NCBI GenBank assembly: GCA_002387845.1
Contig: DGLB01000006.1
Span: 25,592 to 69,519, forward strand
Direction of reading: 5' to 3'
Length of the DNA: 43,928 nt
DNA from: Stenotrophomonas maltophilia
Lineage (GTDB): Bacteria; Pseudomonadota; Gammaproteobacteria; Xanthomonadales; Xanthomonadaceae
Below, piece by piece: positions 1-8,770 of the stretch. The position numbers and the translations under genes were made by a program. How positions within the stretch are numbered: position 1 is the first letter of the stretch; every line of letters begins with the position of its first letter. The notes under the pieces are model-generated. The model had not been told where the DNA came from. It saw nothing but the letters and a program-made list of their open reading frames with translations, and did not search any database.

Positions 1-717
1 GAAACTGTGCCGCAGCATGTGCGGATGCACATGCTTGAACAGGCCCTGGCGCTGGGCCAGCTGACGGATGCGGATCTGCACCGCACGCTGGGTGATCGGG
101 CCACCCTTGCGCCCGGGAAACACCGGCTGCGCCTGCCCTGCCCCGCTCTCGGCGCGCCAGCCCTGCAGGGCTTCGCGCGCATGGCGTCCAAACGGCACCC
201 GGCGCTGGCGATTGCCCTTGCCCAGCACGTTGACCAAACCGGTGGCGAAATCCAGGTCATGCCAGGTCAGCGCACACAGCTCGCTCAGGCGCAGGCCTGA
301 GGAATAGAACAGTTCCAGCAGGGCACGATCACGCAGCCCCAACGGCGCATCGGTGGGCAGTTCCACCAGCTGCACCGCCTCGTCTGCATCGAGCACCTGG
401 GGCAGCTTGCGCGGGGCTTTCGGCGCTTTGAGCGTGGCCGCCGGGCTGACCGCGATGCGCTGGTGCTTCAGCAGCCACGCATAGAAACTGCGGCAGGCCG
501 ACAACCTGCGCTGCAACGATTTCGGCGCAAGGCCACGGCGGTGCTCGGCGGCAATGAACTGTCGCAGCTGCTCGGCATCCAGCGCCTCGGCCTGCGTGCC
601 TTGGGTTTCGGCCCAGGAGCCCACCGCCTCCAGATCGCGGCGGTAAGCATCCAGGGTGTGCGCCGAGGCGCGGCGCTCCACCTGCAGATACCCCAGGAAA
701 TCCTGCGCCGCGCTCAT
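1..717 (-). CDS. xerC: Tyrosine recombinase XerC (3' end cut by window edge)
   Basis: Site-specific tyrosine recombinase that with XerD resolves chromosome dimers at dif during division. 239 residues are visible and run off the left edge. The N-terminal SAM-like core-binding domain covers about residues 1-95. The catalytic domain shows Arg143 in SSGLRLSEL, Lys167 in GKGNRQRRVP and the HMLRH box (His233, Arg236). The last His/Trp and the tyrosine nucleophile should lie beyond the window. The ATG at 717 lies 22 bp after the DUF484 gene, the same order as yigA-xerC in other gammaproteobacteria. XerD is the alternative, but the dapF/DUF484 neighbourhood supports XerC. Confidence 0.93.
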   Translation of the reverse strand, partial: MSAAQDFLGYLQVERRASAHTLDAYRRDLEAVGSWAETQGTQAEALDAEQLRQFIAAEHRRGLAPKSLQRRLSACRSFYAWLLKHQRIAVSPAATLKAPKAPRKLPQVLDADEAVQLVELPTDAPLGLRDRALLELFYSSGLRLSELCALTWHDLDFATGLVNVLGKGNRQRRVPFGRHAREALQGWRAESGAGQAQPVFPGRKGGPITQRAVQIRIRQLAQRQGLFKHVHPHMLRHSF

Positions 718-739
718 GGTTGCTGCAACCGGCGCGACG

Positions 740-1417
740 TCAGGCCGGGTCGAAGCGCGCCAGCGCCACGACCAGTGCCTCGCCCATCATGCGCAGGAAC
801 AGCGTGCCCATGCCGGGATAGAAGCGGTTGCCGTCATGACTGCCAACCGCGATCAGGCCCACGCCGGGCAACGGCAGCAACGCGCTGGACTGCACTTCAT
901 CCACGCGTTCGCCATACAGCACGACGTTCTTCTCGGGATGCAGGCGGCCGCAGATCGGCTCACCGTCCTTCAGGCAGTCGCGGAACGCCGCCAGCTTCGG
1001 GCTGTCTTCGGCCAACACCTGCAGCCACGGGGCCTGTTCCAGGCCGACCACCGGCTGCAGTACCACCAGCCGCACCAGATCACCGGCGAAATCTTCTTCG
1101 AGTGACGCCGCCATCGCGCGCAGCGTGTCGGCAGCGCTGCGCTGCTTCATCAGCGCCAGGGTCAACTGATGGGTGCGCACGGCCAGACGTTCGTTGATCT
1201 GCGCGTTCGCAGCCAGGTCGGCCAGCCGTCGCGACAGCTCGCGGTTCTTGTCGCGCAGCACTTCCAGCTGGTAGCTGGCCAGCGACGCGGTGGGACCGTC
1301 GTCGCGCGGCACCACCAGGGTCAGCGCCAGGTCCGGGAACTGCTTGAGGAAGGTCGGGTGCCGGCGCAGCCACGAGGCTACTTCATGCGCACCGATCTTC
1401 TCGGCGGTGTCACTCAT
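740..1417 (-). CDS. DUF484 family protein (YigA-like)
   Basis: Cytoplasmic protein of 225 aa in the DUF484 family, which is GAF-like in fold and always found near dapF and xerC; its biochemical role is unknown. The N-terminus carries the family signature (VASWLRRHPTFLKQFPDL), followed by a probable coiled coil (about residues 50-90) and a GAF-like C-terminal half. I chose the ATG at 1417 over one three codons upstream because it forms an ATGA overlap with the dapF stop, which implies translational coupling. It is the third gene of lptM-dapF-DUF484-xerC. The family call is from sequence pattern and synteny together. Confidence 0.88.
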   Translation of the reverse strand: MSDTAEKIGAHEVASWLRRHPTFLKQFPDLALTLVVPRDDGPTASLASYQLEVLRDKNRELSRRLADLAANAQINERLAVRTHQLTLALMKQRSAADTLRAMAASLEEDFAGDLVRLVVLQPVVGLEQAPWLQVLAEDSPKLAAFRDCLKDGEPICGRLHPEKNVVLYGERVDEVQSSALLPLPGVGLIAVGSHDGNRFYPGMGTLFLRMMGEALVVALARFDPA

Positions 1418-2265
1418 GCAATCCACTCCCCTTCAAAGACGAATGCGGCCGGCCCGGACATCACCACCGGCGCGTCATCGGCCGGCCAGCGCAGGCGCAG
1501 GTCACCCCCGGGCAGCGACATCACCGCATCGCGCTGCAGACGGCCGCGCTGCATCATCACCACGGCCGCGGCGCAGGCACCGCTGCCGCACGCCAGGGTT
1601 TCGCCGACACCGCGTTCGTAGACGCGCAGACGTGCATGCTGCGGATCCAGCACCTGCACGAAGCCCACGTTGACCGACTGCGGGAAGCTGGCGTGCTGCT
1701 GCAGCAGCGGCCCGAGCCGTTCGACGGGTGCGGCATCGACCAGACCGACTTCGACCACGGCGTGCGGGTTACCCATCGATACCGCGCCGAAACGCACCTG
1801 GTCGCCCTGCAGCGGCAGCAGGTATTCCTCGCGCGCACGGGCGAAGCCCAGCAGCGGCACCTGGGCCGGTTCAAAACGCGGCACGCCCATGGCGACCGCG
1901 TACTGGTCTTCACCAATGCGCTCGATGGCGTGGGTCGTCAGCGGGCTGTCGATGTTGAACGTGCTGCCTTCGGCGACACCCTCCCGCACCAGCCAGGCGG
2001 CGATGCAGCGCGCGCCGTTGCCGCACTGTTCGGACTGCGAACCGTCCGAGTTCCAGATGCGGTAAGCGGCCACCGAGCCCGCTTCGCGCGGCGGTTCGAT
2101 CGTGAGGATCTGGTCGCAGCCGACGCCGGTGTGGCGGTCGGCCAACCGGGCGGCCAATGCCGGGGTCGGCGCGGGGGTACCGTCGCGCAGGTCGAGCACG
2201 ACGAAATCGTTGCCGGCACCGTGCATCTTGGTGAAGCGCAGTGCGCTGGAAGCAGGCTTACTCAT
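1414..2265 (-). CDS. dapF: Diaminopimelate epimerase
   Basis: Interconverts LL- and meso-diaminopimelate in lysine and peptidoglycan synthesis without a cofactor, using two cysteines. The 283-aa product has the usual length. It begins RFTKMHGAGNDFVVLDL, and both active-site cysteines are present: Cys81 in SEQCGNGARC and Cys226 in TLACGSGACA. The start at 2265 fits the family N-terminus and overlaps the end of lptM by 8 bp; the stop overlaps the DUF484 start as ATGA. It is therefore the second gene of a tightly coupled four-gene operon. Confidence 0.97.
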   Translation of the reverse strand: MSKPASSALRFTKMHGAGNDFVVLDLRDGTPAPTPALAARLADRHTGVGCDQILTIEPPREAGSVAAYRIWNSDGSQSEQCGNGARCIAAWLVREGVAEGSTFNIDSPLTTHAIERIGEDQYAVAMGVPRFEPAQVPLLGFARAREEYLLPLQGDQVRFGAVSMGNPHAVVEVGLVDAAPVERLGPLLQQHASFPQSVNVGFVQVLDPQHARLRVYERGVGETLACGSGACAAAVVMMQRGRLQRDAVMSLPGGDLRLRWPADDAPVVMSGPAAFVFEGEWIA

Positions 2266-2497
2266 TGCCGTCATCATCATCCAGCTGCGGCTTGACCGGA
2301 TCCGGCACCACCGGCGGGTCCTGGGTGGCATCGGTGTCGGTCGGCTCGGCGTCCTCGACCGGTTCCACGGCCTGCTCTTCCACCGGCACCGGCTTCTGCG
2401 GCATGACCAGCGGGCCTTTGTTGCCGCAGGCGGAAAGGAGCAGCAGCGACAACGCTGCCAACGGGATCAGGGCGATTCTGCGATGGGGGATGCTCAT
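2258..2497 (-). CDS. lptM: LPS translocon maturation chaperone LptM (YifL-like lipoprotein)
   Basis: Small lipoprotein of 79 aa. In E. coli its counterpart YifL/LptM assists disulfide maturation of the outer-membrane LptD translocon. A short basic N-terminus (MSIPHRR) and a hydrophobic segment lead to the lipobox LLSAC with Cys24, followed by the family signature GNKGPL. The remainder is a disordered Pro/Glu/Asp-rich tail ending in an acidic run. Position directly upstream of dapF, overlapping it by 8 bp, matches E. coli yifL-dapF. A TATACT hexamer lies only about 8-13 bp before the start codon. Identification rests on lipobox, GNKGPL and synteny; the function is transferred from E. coli. Confidence 0.85.
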   Translation of the reverse strand: MSIPHRRIALIPLAALSLLLLSACGNKGPLVMPQKPVPVEEQAVEPVEDAEPTDTDATQDPPVVPDPVKPQLDDDDGNE

Positions 2498-2557
2498 GAG
2501 ACTGAGTATAGCGAGGGGGCGCAGAACCGGTGTGCCGATTGCATGAACGCCGAACCC

Positions 2558-2630
2558 GGTAGCGCGGGCCGTTGGCCGGCCCAGGGGATGCCTGAAGGAT
2601 CGTGAGGGCCGGCCAACGGCCGGCGCTACC
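2558..2630. repeat. Inverted pair of GTAG-type REP palindromes
   Basis: Two 25-bp elements in opposite orientation, 2558-2582 and 2606-2630, differ at one base when one is reverse-complemented. Each begins GGTAGCGC at its outer end and contains the palindromic core GGCCGTTGGCC. The pair lies between the YbaN-type gene and lptM. The right copy is identical to the single element at 15236-15260. This is the GTAG-headed REP type of Stenotrophomonas, usually mobilised in trans by a RAYT transposase; none is in the window. Confidence 0.9.
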
Positions 2631-3051
2631 GGGATCCTGGCGGCAACGGCCGCGACCACAACCACGCCGCCACCGCCGTCATGCACCCGATCGACAGCCA
2701 CTTCACCCAGGCCACCGGCACGCACCACAGCATGATGGCGGCGCAGACCGCCATGGTCAGCGTGGCCATCCACTTGCCCTTGCGGCTGACCGCGCCGTGC
2801 GCCTGCCAGTTGCGAATGGCCGGGCCGAACTGCGGATGCTGCAGCAACCCGTTGTGCAGCCGCTCGGAGCCACGCGAGGCGGCCCAGGCGGAAATCAGGA
2901 TGAACACCGTGGTTGGCAGGCCCGGCACGAAGATACCGACGATGCCGGTGCCCAGACTCACATAGGCCAGCAGCCACCAGGCCCAGCGGAACCGGACCCG
3001 GGGCCGCGTTGGCGGCACGTCGACGGGCTGGGGAGGTTCGGGCAGGCTCAT
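2626..3051 (-). CDS. DUF454 (YbaN) family inner-membrane protein
   Basis: A 141-aa membrane protein. About 20 proline- and arginine-rich residues precede a first hydrophobic segment (WWLLAYVSLGTGIVGIFVPG), the DUF454 signature (LPTTVFILISAWAASRGS) and the soluble stretch with NWQAHGAVSRKGK. Two further hydrophobic segments lie between about 95 and 135. E. coli YbaN is the reference member and its role is not established. The stop codon abuts the right-hand REP at 2606-2630, so the REP occupies the 3' flank. No strong ribosome binding site was seen. Confidence 0.85.
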   Translation of the reverse strand: MSLPEPPQPVDVPPTRPRVRFRWAWWLLAYVSLGTGIVGIFVPGLPTTVFILISAWAASRGSERLHNGLLQHPQFGPAIRNWQAHGAVSRKGKWMATLTMAVCAAIMLWCVPVAWVKWLSIGCMTAVAAWLWSRPLPPGSR

Positions 3052-3111
3052 CCGGCCAGCATAGCCGCAGCAACCGCCCGCCGCGATGGCAGGCGGCCCC
3101 CATGGCCTGCG

Positions 3112-5235
3112 TCAGTGTGCCGCAGGTGCGGTCACGCCCAGCTGGTCCAGCACGAAGGCATACGACTCGGCCAGCTCGTGGTAGCGCTGGAAGCGCCCTG
3201 ACTTGCCCCCGTGTCCGGCCTCCATGTTGGTGCGGAACACGAGGGGGTGCGTGCCGGTGTTGTCATCGCGCAGTTTCGCGACCCACTTGGCCGGCTCCCA
3301 GTACTGCACCTGCGAGTCCCACAGCCCCGTGCCGACAAACATCGCCGGGTAGGCCTGGCGGCTGACATTGTCGTAGGGCGAGTACTTCAGCATGTAGTCG
3401 TAGTACTCGCGCTGCTCCGGGTTGCCCCATTCGTCATACTCATTGGTGGTGAGCGGAATGCTGGCGTCGAGCATGGTGGTGACCACATCGACGAACGGCA
3501 CCTGCGCCACCATCACCCGGTAGTCCTGCGCGGCCTGGTTGGCCACCGCGCCCATCAGCAGCCCGCCGGCACTGCCGCCGGACGCGGCCACACGATCTTT
3601 GGCGGCGTAGCCCTGGCGAACCAGCTCGCGGGTGACGTCGACGAAGTCATTGAAGGTGTTCTGCTTGTGCAGCAGCTTGCCGTCCTCATACCACGCGCGC
3701 CCCATTTCCTCGCCACCGCGGATATGTGCAATGGCATACACCACGCCGCGGTCGAGCAGGCTGACCACGCTGGAGCTGAAGCCCGGGTCCATCGACATGC
3801 CGTAGCTGCCGTATGCATACTGGTAGAGCGCGGCGCTGCCGTCCTTGCTGAAGCCGTTGCGGTACACCAGCGACACCGGCACCCTGGCACCGTCGCGCGC
3901 CGTCACCCACACCCGTTCGGTGGTGTACTGCGACGGGTCGTAACCCAGCACCGGCTGCTGCTTGAGCTGGCGACGCTCACCGGTGGCCGTGTTCAGCTCA
4001 TACGTGGTGGTCGGCGTGGTCATCGAATCATAGGCGTAGCGCAGCCACACGCTGTCCGGCTCGGGATTGGCGGCAATGCCCATCGAGTAGGCCGGTTCAT
4101 CGGCCTTGACGTACTCCTGGCGGCCGTCTGCGAACAGCAGCTTGATCCGCTCCAGGCCATTGGAACGTTCGGCGATGGCGCTGAAGGTGTCGAACAGCTC
4201 GAAGCCTTCCACCAGCACGCTGTCATCGTGCGCGACCCAGTCGGTCCACTGGCTGCGGGTGGTGCTGTCGGTGGGCGCGGTCACCACCTTGAAGTTCTTC
4301 GCGCCGGCATCGTTGGTGCGGATCACCCAGCGGCCGCCGAAGTGGTCGGCACTGTATTCCACGTCGCGCGCGCGCGGTGCCAGGACCTTGAACGTCTGCG
4401 GATCGGCAGCCGGGGCATAGCGGGTTTCCGAGCTGACCGTGCTGTCCAGTTCGATGGTCAGGAAGCGGTCGTCGCGGGTGCGGCCGATGCCCATGTAGAA
4501 GCTGTCATCCTTCTCCTCGTACACCAGCACGTCGCTGCTGGCCGGTGTGCCGAGCACGTGCTTTTTCACCCGTACGGTGAGCAGCGTTTCCGGGTCGTTC
4601 TCAACATAGAACAGGGTGCGGTTGTCATCGGCCCAGACCACGTTGGGCGACACATTCTCGATCCGGTCCGGCAGCACTTCGCCGGTACGCAGATCCTTGA
4701 AGCGGATCACGTACTGGCGACGACCGACATCATCTTCGGCCCACGCCAGCAGGTGGTTGTCCTGGCTGACATCGGCGTCACCCACGTTGAAATAGTTCTT
4801 GCCTTCGGCCATCTGGTTGACGTCCAGCAGGATTTCTTCCGGTGCCTCCATGCTGCCCTTGCGCCGGGCCTGGATCGGATAGTCCTTGCCGGTTTCGAAC
4901 CGCGTGTAATACCAGTAGCCGCGATCACGCGCGGGCACGCTGGCATCATCCTGCTTGATCCGGGCGACGATTTCCTTGTACAGCGTGTCTTCCAGCGGCT
5001 TGAGCGGAGCCATGACCTGGTCGGTGTAGGCGTTTTCCGCATTCAGATAGGCCAGCATCGCCTTGTCTTCGCGCTTGTCGTCACGCAGCCAGTAATAGTC
5101 GTCGCTGCGGGTGGCCCCGAAGGGAGCCTTCACCGTATGCGGGCGCTTCTCGGCGTCAGGCGGGGTCAGCACGGGAGCAGCGTTCGCGGTGGAGGTCATC
5201 AGACTGGCTACCAGTAAGCAGAGGGCAGGTTTCAC
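3112..5235 (-). CDS. ptrB: Exported S9A oligopeptidase B-like serine peptidase
   Basis: Serine peptidase of the prolyl-oligopeptidase family, closest to oligopeptidase B (protease II), which cleaves short peptides after Arg or Lys. The 707-aa product starts at a GTG at 5235 with AAAGGA seven bases upstream. It has a signal peptide ending near TANA-AP, so it should act in the periplasm, unlike cytosolic E. coli PtrB. After a DDYYWLRDD segment and a beta-propeller, the alpha/beta-hydrolase domain shows the nucleophile box GGSAGG (about residue 550) and the terminal histidine in MEAGHGGKSGR (about 674). It is divergent from the aminotransferase gene. Oligopeptidase B rather than prolyl oligopeptidase is inferred from the YRNGFSKDGSA and GSYGMSMD patterns. 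Confidence 0.88.
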   Translation of the reverse strand: MKPALCLLVASLMTSTANAAPVLTPPDAEKRPHTVKAPFGATRSDDYYWLRDDKREDKAMLAYLNAENAYTDQVMAPLKPLEDTLYKEIVARIKQDDASVPARDRGYWYYTRFETGKDYPIQARRKGSMEAPEEILLDVNQMAEGKNYFNVGDADVSQDNHLLAWAEDDVGRRQYVIRFKDLRTGEVLPDRIENVSPNVVWADDNRTLFYVENDPETLLTVRVKKHVLGTPASSDVLVYEEKDDSFYMGIGRTRDDRFLTIELDSTVSSETRYAPAADPQTFKVLAPRARDVEYSADHFGGRWVIRTNDAGAKNFKVVTAPTDSTTRSQWTDWVAHDDSVLVEGFELFDTFSAIAERSNGLERIKLLFADGRQEYVKADEPAYSMGIAANPEPDSVWLRYAYDSMTTPTTTYELNTATGERRQLKQQPVLGYDPSQYTTERVWVTARDGARVPVSLVYRNGFSKDGSAALYQYAYGSYGMSMDPGFSSSVVSLLDRGVVYAIAHIRGGEEMGRAWYEDGKLLHKQNTFNDFVDVTRELVRQGYAAKDRVAASGGSAGGLLMGAVANQAAQDYRVMVAQVPFVDVVTTMLDASIPLTTNEYDEWGNPEQREYYDYMLKYSPYDNVSRQAYPAMFVGTGLWDSQVQYWEPAKWVAKLRDDNTGTHPLVFRTNMEAGHGGKSGRFQRYHELAESYAFVLDQLGVTAPAAH

Positions 5236-5344
5236 AAGATTGGGTCCTTTCGGGTGATTGCAATGGCATCCCTGTCCCCCGAGTGTGGTTGCACGGACAG
5301 CGTCCGGCAAGCCGCCGCCCCCGCCAGCGCCTATCATCAGCAGC

Positions 5345-6532
5345 ATGAGCATCTCTTTGCCTCCGGCAGGCTACAGCCGACGCAGCCGCGACATTGCACC
5401 GTTCCACGTCATGTCCCTGCTGGCCCGCGCGCAGGCGCTGGAGCAGGCCGGCCATGATGTGATCCACCTGGAAATCGGCGAACCGGACTTCACCACGGCC
5501 GACCCGGTCGTCCGGGCCGGCCAGGCGGCGCTCGCCGCCGGGCACACGCGCTACAGCGCCGCGCGCGGCCTGCCGGCCCTGCGTGCGGCCATCGCCGGGT
5601 TCTACCGCCAGCGCTACAACGTGGACGTGGACCCGGAACGCATTCTGGTCACGCCCGGTGGTTCCGGCGCACTGCTGCTGGCCAGCAGCCTGCTGGTCGA
5701 TCCGGACCAGCATTGGCTGCTGGCGGACCCGGGTTATCCGTGCAACCGGCATTTCCTGCGCCTGGTGGAAGGCGCGGCACAGCTGGTGCCAGTGGGACCG
5801 CAGACCGCCTATCAGCTGACGCCGGACCTGGTGAACACGCACTGGAACAGTGCCAGCGTGGGCGCACTGGTCGCGTCACCGGCCAACCCGACCGGCACCG
5901 TGCTCGACACCACGCAACTGGCTGCGCTGTCGCAAGCGTTGAAGGCGCGCGGTGGGCATCTGGTGGTGGATGAGATCTATCACGGCCTCACCTACGGCAT
6001 GGACGCCCCCAGCGTGCTGCAGGTGGATGACGAGGCCTTCGTGCTGAACAGTTTCTCCAAGTACTTCGGCATGACCGGCTGGCGGCTGGGCTGGCTGGTG
6101 GCCCCGCCGCAGGCGGTGCCGGAGCTGGAGAAGCTGGCCCAGAACCTGTACATCAGCGCCTCCAGCATTGCCCAGCATGCGGCACTGGCGTGTTTCGAGC
6201 CGGAAACGATGGTGATCTTCGAGCAGCGCCGTCAGGCGTTCCAGGCGCGTCGTGATTACCTGCTGCCGGCCTTGCGCGAACTGGGCTTCCGGATCGAGGT
6301 GGAGCCGCAGGGCGCGTTCTATCTGTATTGCGACGTCAGTGCGTTCACCGATGATGCGCAGGCGTTCTGTACGCATTTTCTGGAAACCGAGCATGTGGCG
6401 TTCACGCCGGGGCTGGATTTCGGGCATTACCGGGCGAATCAGCATGTGCGGTTGGCGTATACGCAGGAGGTTCCGCGGCTGCAGGAAGCGGTGGCGCGTA
6501 TTCGCCGTGGGCTGGAGCGTTGGGGGCGGTAA
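5345..6532 (+). CDS. Pyridoxal phosphate-dependent class I aminotransferase
   Basis: Fold-type I PLP aminotransferase of 395 aa, related to aspartate/alanine aminotransferases; the substrate cannot be read from sequence. The N-terminus has the usual IHLEIGEPDFTTADPV. The PLP-phosphate region has VTPGGSGAL, followed by SPANPTGTV and DEIYHGLTYG, and the Schiff-base lysine lies in NSFSKYFGMTGWRLGWL. The chosen ATG at 5345 keeps the family start; further upstream there is only Pro-rich noise. It is divergent from the oligopeptidase B gene (about 110 bp between starts) and convergent with the next S9 peptidase gene. Confidence 0.92.
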   Translation: MSISLPPAGYSRRSRDIAPFHVMSLLARAQALEQAGHDVIHLEIGEPDFTTADPVVRAGQAALAAGHTRYSAARGLPALRAAIAGFYRQRYNVDVDPERILVTPGGSGALLLASSLLVDPDQHWLLADPGYPCNRHFLRLVEGAAQLVPVGPQTAYQLTPDLVNTHWNSASVGALVASPANPTGTVLDTTQLAALSQALKARGGHLVVDEIYHGLTYGMDAPSVLQVDDEAFVLNSFSKYFGMTGWRLGWLVAPPQAVPELEKLAQNLYISASSIAQHAALACFEPETMVIFEQRRQAFQARRDYLLPALRELGFRIEVEPQGAFYLYCDVSAFTDDAQAFCTHFLETEHVAFTPGLDFGHYRANQHVRLAYTQEVPRLQEAVARIRRGLERWGR

Positions 6533-6544
6533 CGTCGGAAGCCA

Positions 6545-6576
6545 CAAAAAAACGCCGCGCATCGCTGCGCGGCGTT
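6545..6576 (-). terminator. Rho-independent terminator of the prolyl oligopeptidase gene
   Basis: A perfect 10-bp stem (6551-6560 with 6567-6576) with a six-base loop is followed on the minus strand by seven T residues. It lies about 65 bp beyond the stop of the minus-strand peptidase gene and about 15 bp after the aminotransferase stop. The T-run serves the minus strand; readthrough from the plus strand may also be reduced. Confidence 0.85.
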
Positions 6577-6642
6577 CAAAATGGGGTGGAGCCAACGAAA
6601 CGCCCCACCACCCGGAGGCGTGCATCGACCAGCGGTCGATGC

Positions 6643-8736
6643 TTACTTCAAACGCTCCCACAGGAAGCTGTACGCCAGCGCCGACATATGCGCGGCCTGC
6701 GCATTGTTCGCCGCGCCGCCGTGCCCGCCCTCGATGTTCTCGTAGTAGGTCACGTCCTTGTTCGCCTCGATCATCTTCGCCGCCATCTTGCGGGCGTGGC
6801 CCGGGTGAACGCGGTCGTCGCGGGTCGAGGTGGTGAACAGAACCGGCGGGTACGTCTTGTTCGGGTCAAACAGATGATACGGCGAGAAGGTCTGGATGTA
6901 GGACCAATCCGCCGTGTCGGGGTTCCCGTACTCGGCCATCCACGAGGCACCGGCCAGCAGGTGGCTGTAGCGCTTCATGTCCAGCAGCGGCACCTGGATC
7001 ACCACCGCGCCGAACAGCTCCGGGTACTGGGTCAGCATGTTGCCGGTGAGCAGGCCACCATTGCTGCCGCCCTGCACGCCCAGGTGCCTGGGCGAGGTGA
7101 TCTTGCGGGTGACCAGGTCGCGGGCGACCGCCGCCATGTCTTCATACGCCTTGTGGCGGTTCTGCTTCAGCGCCGCCTGGTGCCAGCGCGGGCCGTACTC
7201 GCCGCCGCCGCGGATGTTGGCAACCACGTAGACACCGCCCTTTTCCAGCCACGCCCGGCCCATGCCGCCGGAGTACGACGGGGTCAGCGAGATCTCAAAG
7301 CCGCCGTAGCCGTACAGCAGCGTCGGGTTGGAGCCGTCCCGCTTCATGTCCTTGGCGTGCACCACGAAGTACGGCACGCGGGTGCCGTCCTTGCTGGTGG
7401 CGAAGTGCTGTTCGATCACCTTGCCGTCGGCATCGAAGAACGCCGGCATGGTCTTGAGCACTTCCGGCTGCTTGCCGATCTCGGCCAGCGCCAGCGTGGT
7501 CGGGGTCAGGTAGTCGGTGACGGTCATCCACACCGCATCGCTTTCGTCGGCGTCCACCGCACCCACGGCCACGGTACCGAACGACGGTGCGCCGACGAAG
7601 TCGCTCTTCTCCCAGCCGGTGGCGGTCGGGGTGAGCACCTGCAGGCGGCTCTTGACGTCGTCCAGCACGTTCAGCACCAGGTGGTTCTTGGTCCAGCTCG
7701 AGCCGGCCAGCGAGGTGGTGTCGGTCGGGGCGAACAGGACCTGGAAGTCGCGCTTGCCGGCAATGAAGTCATCCAGCCGGGTGATCAACAGCGAACCGGC
7801 GGTGTAGGTCTTGCCGCCGACGGTCCACGGCTCGCGCAGCTCCAGGGTGAGCCACTGCCTGCGCAGGCTCTTTTCGGCCGAATTCGGCGCGTCGATCTTG
7901 GTCAGCGTGCCGTCGTCGGCACGCAGGTACAGCTCGTTGTTGTAGAACGCCAGGGTGCGGCTGACCAGATTGCGCTCGTAGCCCGGCGTGTCGTCATGCA
8001 GGGCGGCGATGTACATGTCGTCGGCCTTGCCTTCATACACCACGCTGGCACTGCTCATCGGCGTGCCACGCTTCCACAGCTTGGCCACGCGCGGGTAGCC
8101 GGAGGTGGTCATGCTGCCGTCGCCGAAGTCGGTGTAGACGAACACCGTGTCGCGGTTGATCCAGCCCAGGCCGCCCTTGGATTCGGGGCGGAAGAAGCCG
8201 TCCTTGATCCAGCTCTTGCTGGTCAGGTCGAACTCACGGGTGACGTCGGCATCGGCACCGCCGCGCGACAGCGCGATCAGGCAGCGGCTGTAGTCCGGAC
8301 GCAGGCACTCGGCCCCGTGCCATACCCAGTTTTCGCCTTCGGCCTTGTTCAACGCATCCAGGTCGAGCACGGTTTCCCACTTCGGAGCCGGTTTGCGGTA
8401 CTCGTCCAGCGTGGTGCGTCGCCACAGACCGCGTTCGTGCTGCTTGTCCTTCCAGAAGTTGTAGTAGTAATCACCAATCTTCTGCACGCCGGGAATCTTG
8501 GCGTCCGAATCAAGCACCTCGCGGATGCTCGCTTCCATCTGCTTGAAGGCCGGGGTCTGGGCCAGGCGGCCCTCGGACTTGGCGTTCTGCTGCTTGACCC
8601 AGTCCAACGACTTCTCGCCGGTGACGTCTTCCAGCCAGGCGTACGGATCGGCGGGGGACTCAGCGGCCATGGCGGCTCCTGCCGCACCAGCGGACATCAG
8701 ACCTGCCACCAGGCAGGCGGAAGCGAATCGGGACAT
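6643..8736 (-). CDS. Exported prolyl oligopeptidase family serine peptidase (S9A)
   Basis: A 697-aa serine peptidase that would hydrolyse short peptides, classically after proline. A signal peptide ends near AAMAAES, so the protein is exported. PYAWLEDVTGEKSLDWVKQQN is the typical S9A N-terminal mark. The beta-propeller is followed by the hydrolase domain with YGYGGFEISL, the nucleophile box VQGGSNGGLL, the acid region TSTRDDRVHPGHA and the histidine in IEGGHGG. The start at 8736 has GGAG six bases upstream. It is the second secreted S9A enzyme within 6 kb and differs from the first (GGSNGG against GGSAGG), so these are old paralogues rather than a recent duplication. Confidence 0.92.
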   Translation of the reverse strand: MSRFASACLVAGLMSAGAAGAAMAAESPADPYAWLEDVTGEKSLDWVKQQNAKSEGRLAQTPAFKQMEASIREVLDSDAKIPGVQKIGDYYYNFWKDKQHERGLWRRTTLDEYRKPAPKWETVLDLDALNKAEGENWVWHGAECLRPDYSRCLIALSRGGADADVTREFDLTSKSWIKDGFFRPESKGGLGWINRDTVFVYTDFGDGSMTTSGYPRVAKLWKRGTPMSSASVVYEGKADDMYIAALHDDTPGYERNLVSRTLAFYNNELYLRADDGTLTKIDAPNSAEKSLRRQWLTLELREPWTVGGKTYTAGSLLITRLDDFIAGKRDFQVLFAPTDTTSLAGSSWTKNHLVLNVLDDVKSRLQVLTPTATGWEKSDFVGAPSFGTVAVGAVDADESDAVWMTVTDYLTPTTLALAEIGKQPEVLKTMPAFFDADGKVIEQHFATSKDGTRVPYFVVHAKDMKRDGSNPTLLYGYGGFEISLTPSYSGGMGRAWLEKGGVYVVANIRGGGEYGPRWHQAALKQNRHKAYEDMAAVARDLVTRKITSPRHLGVQGGSNGGLLTGNMLTQYPELFGAVVIQVPLLDMKRYSHLLAGASWMAEYGNPDTADWSYIQTFSPYHLFDPNKTYPPVLFTTSTRDDRVHPGHARKMAAKMIEANKDVTYYENIEGGHGGAANNAQAAHMSALAYSFLWERLK

Positions 8737-8770
8737 TGCGGCTCCAGGCGGTCATATCCCCCCGACGCTA

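Noticed and set aside
2552..2635. The GC-rich inverted repeats as a rho-independent terminator of the YbaN-type gene
   Set aside because: No T-run, and near-identical copies at 15236-15260 show that they are dispersed REPs.
3211..5217. Open frame of about 668 codons on the plus strand opposite the oligopeptidase B gene
   Set aside because: Composition rich in His, Val, Arg and Gly typical of the antisense of a GC-rich gene; no domain, and the minus-strand gene has full catalytic motifs.
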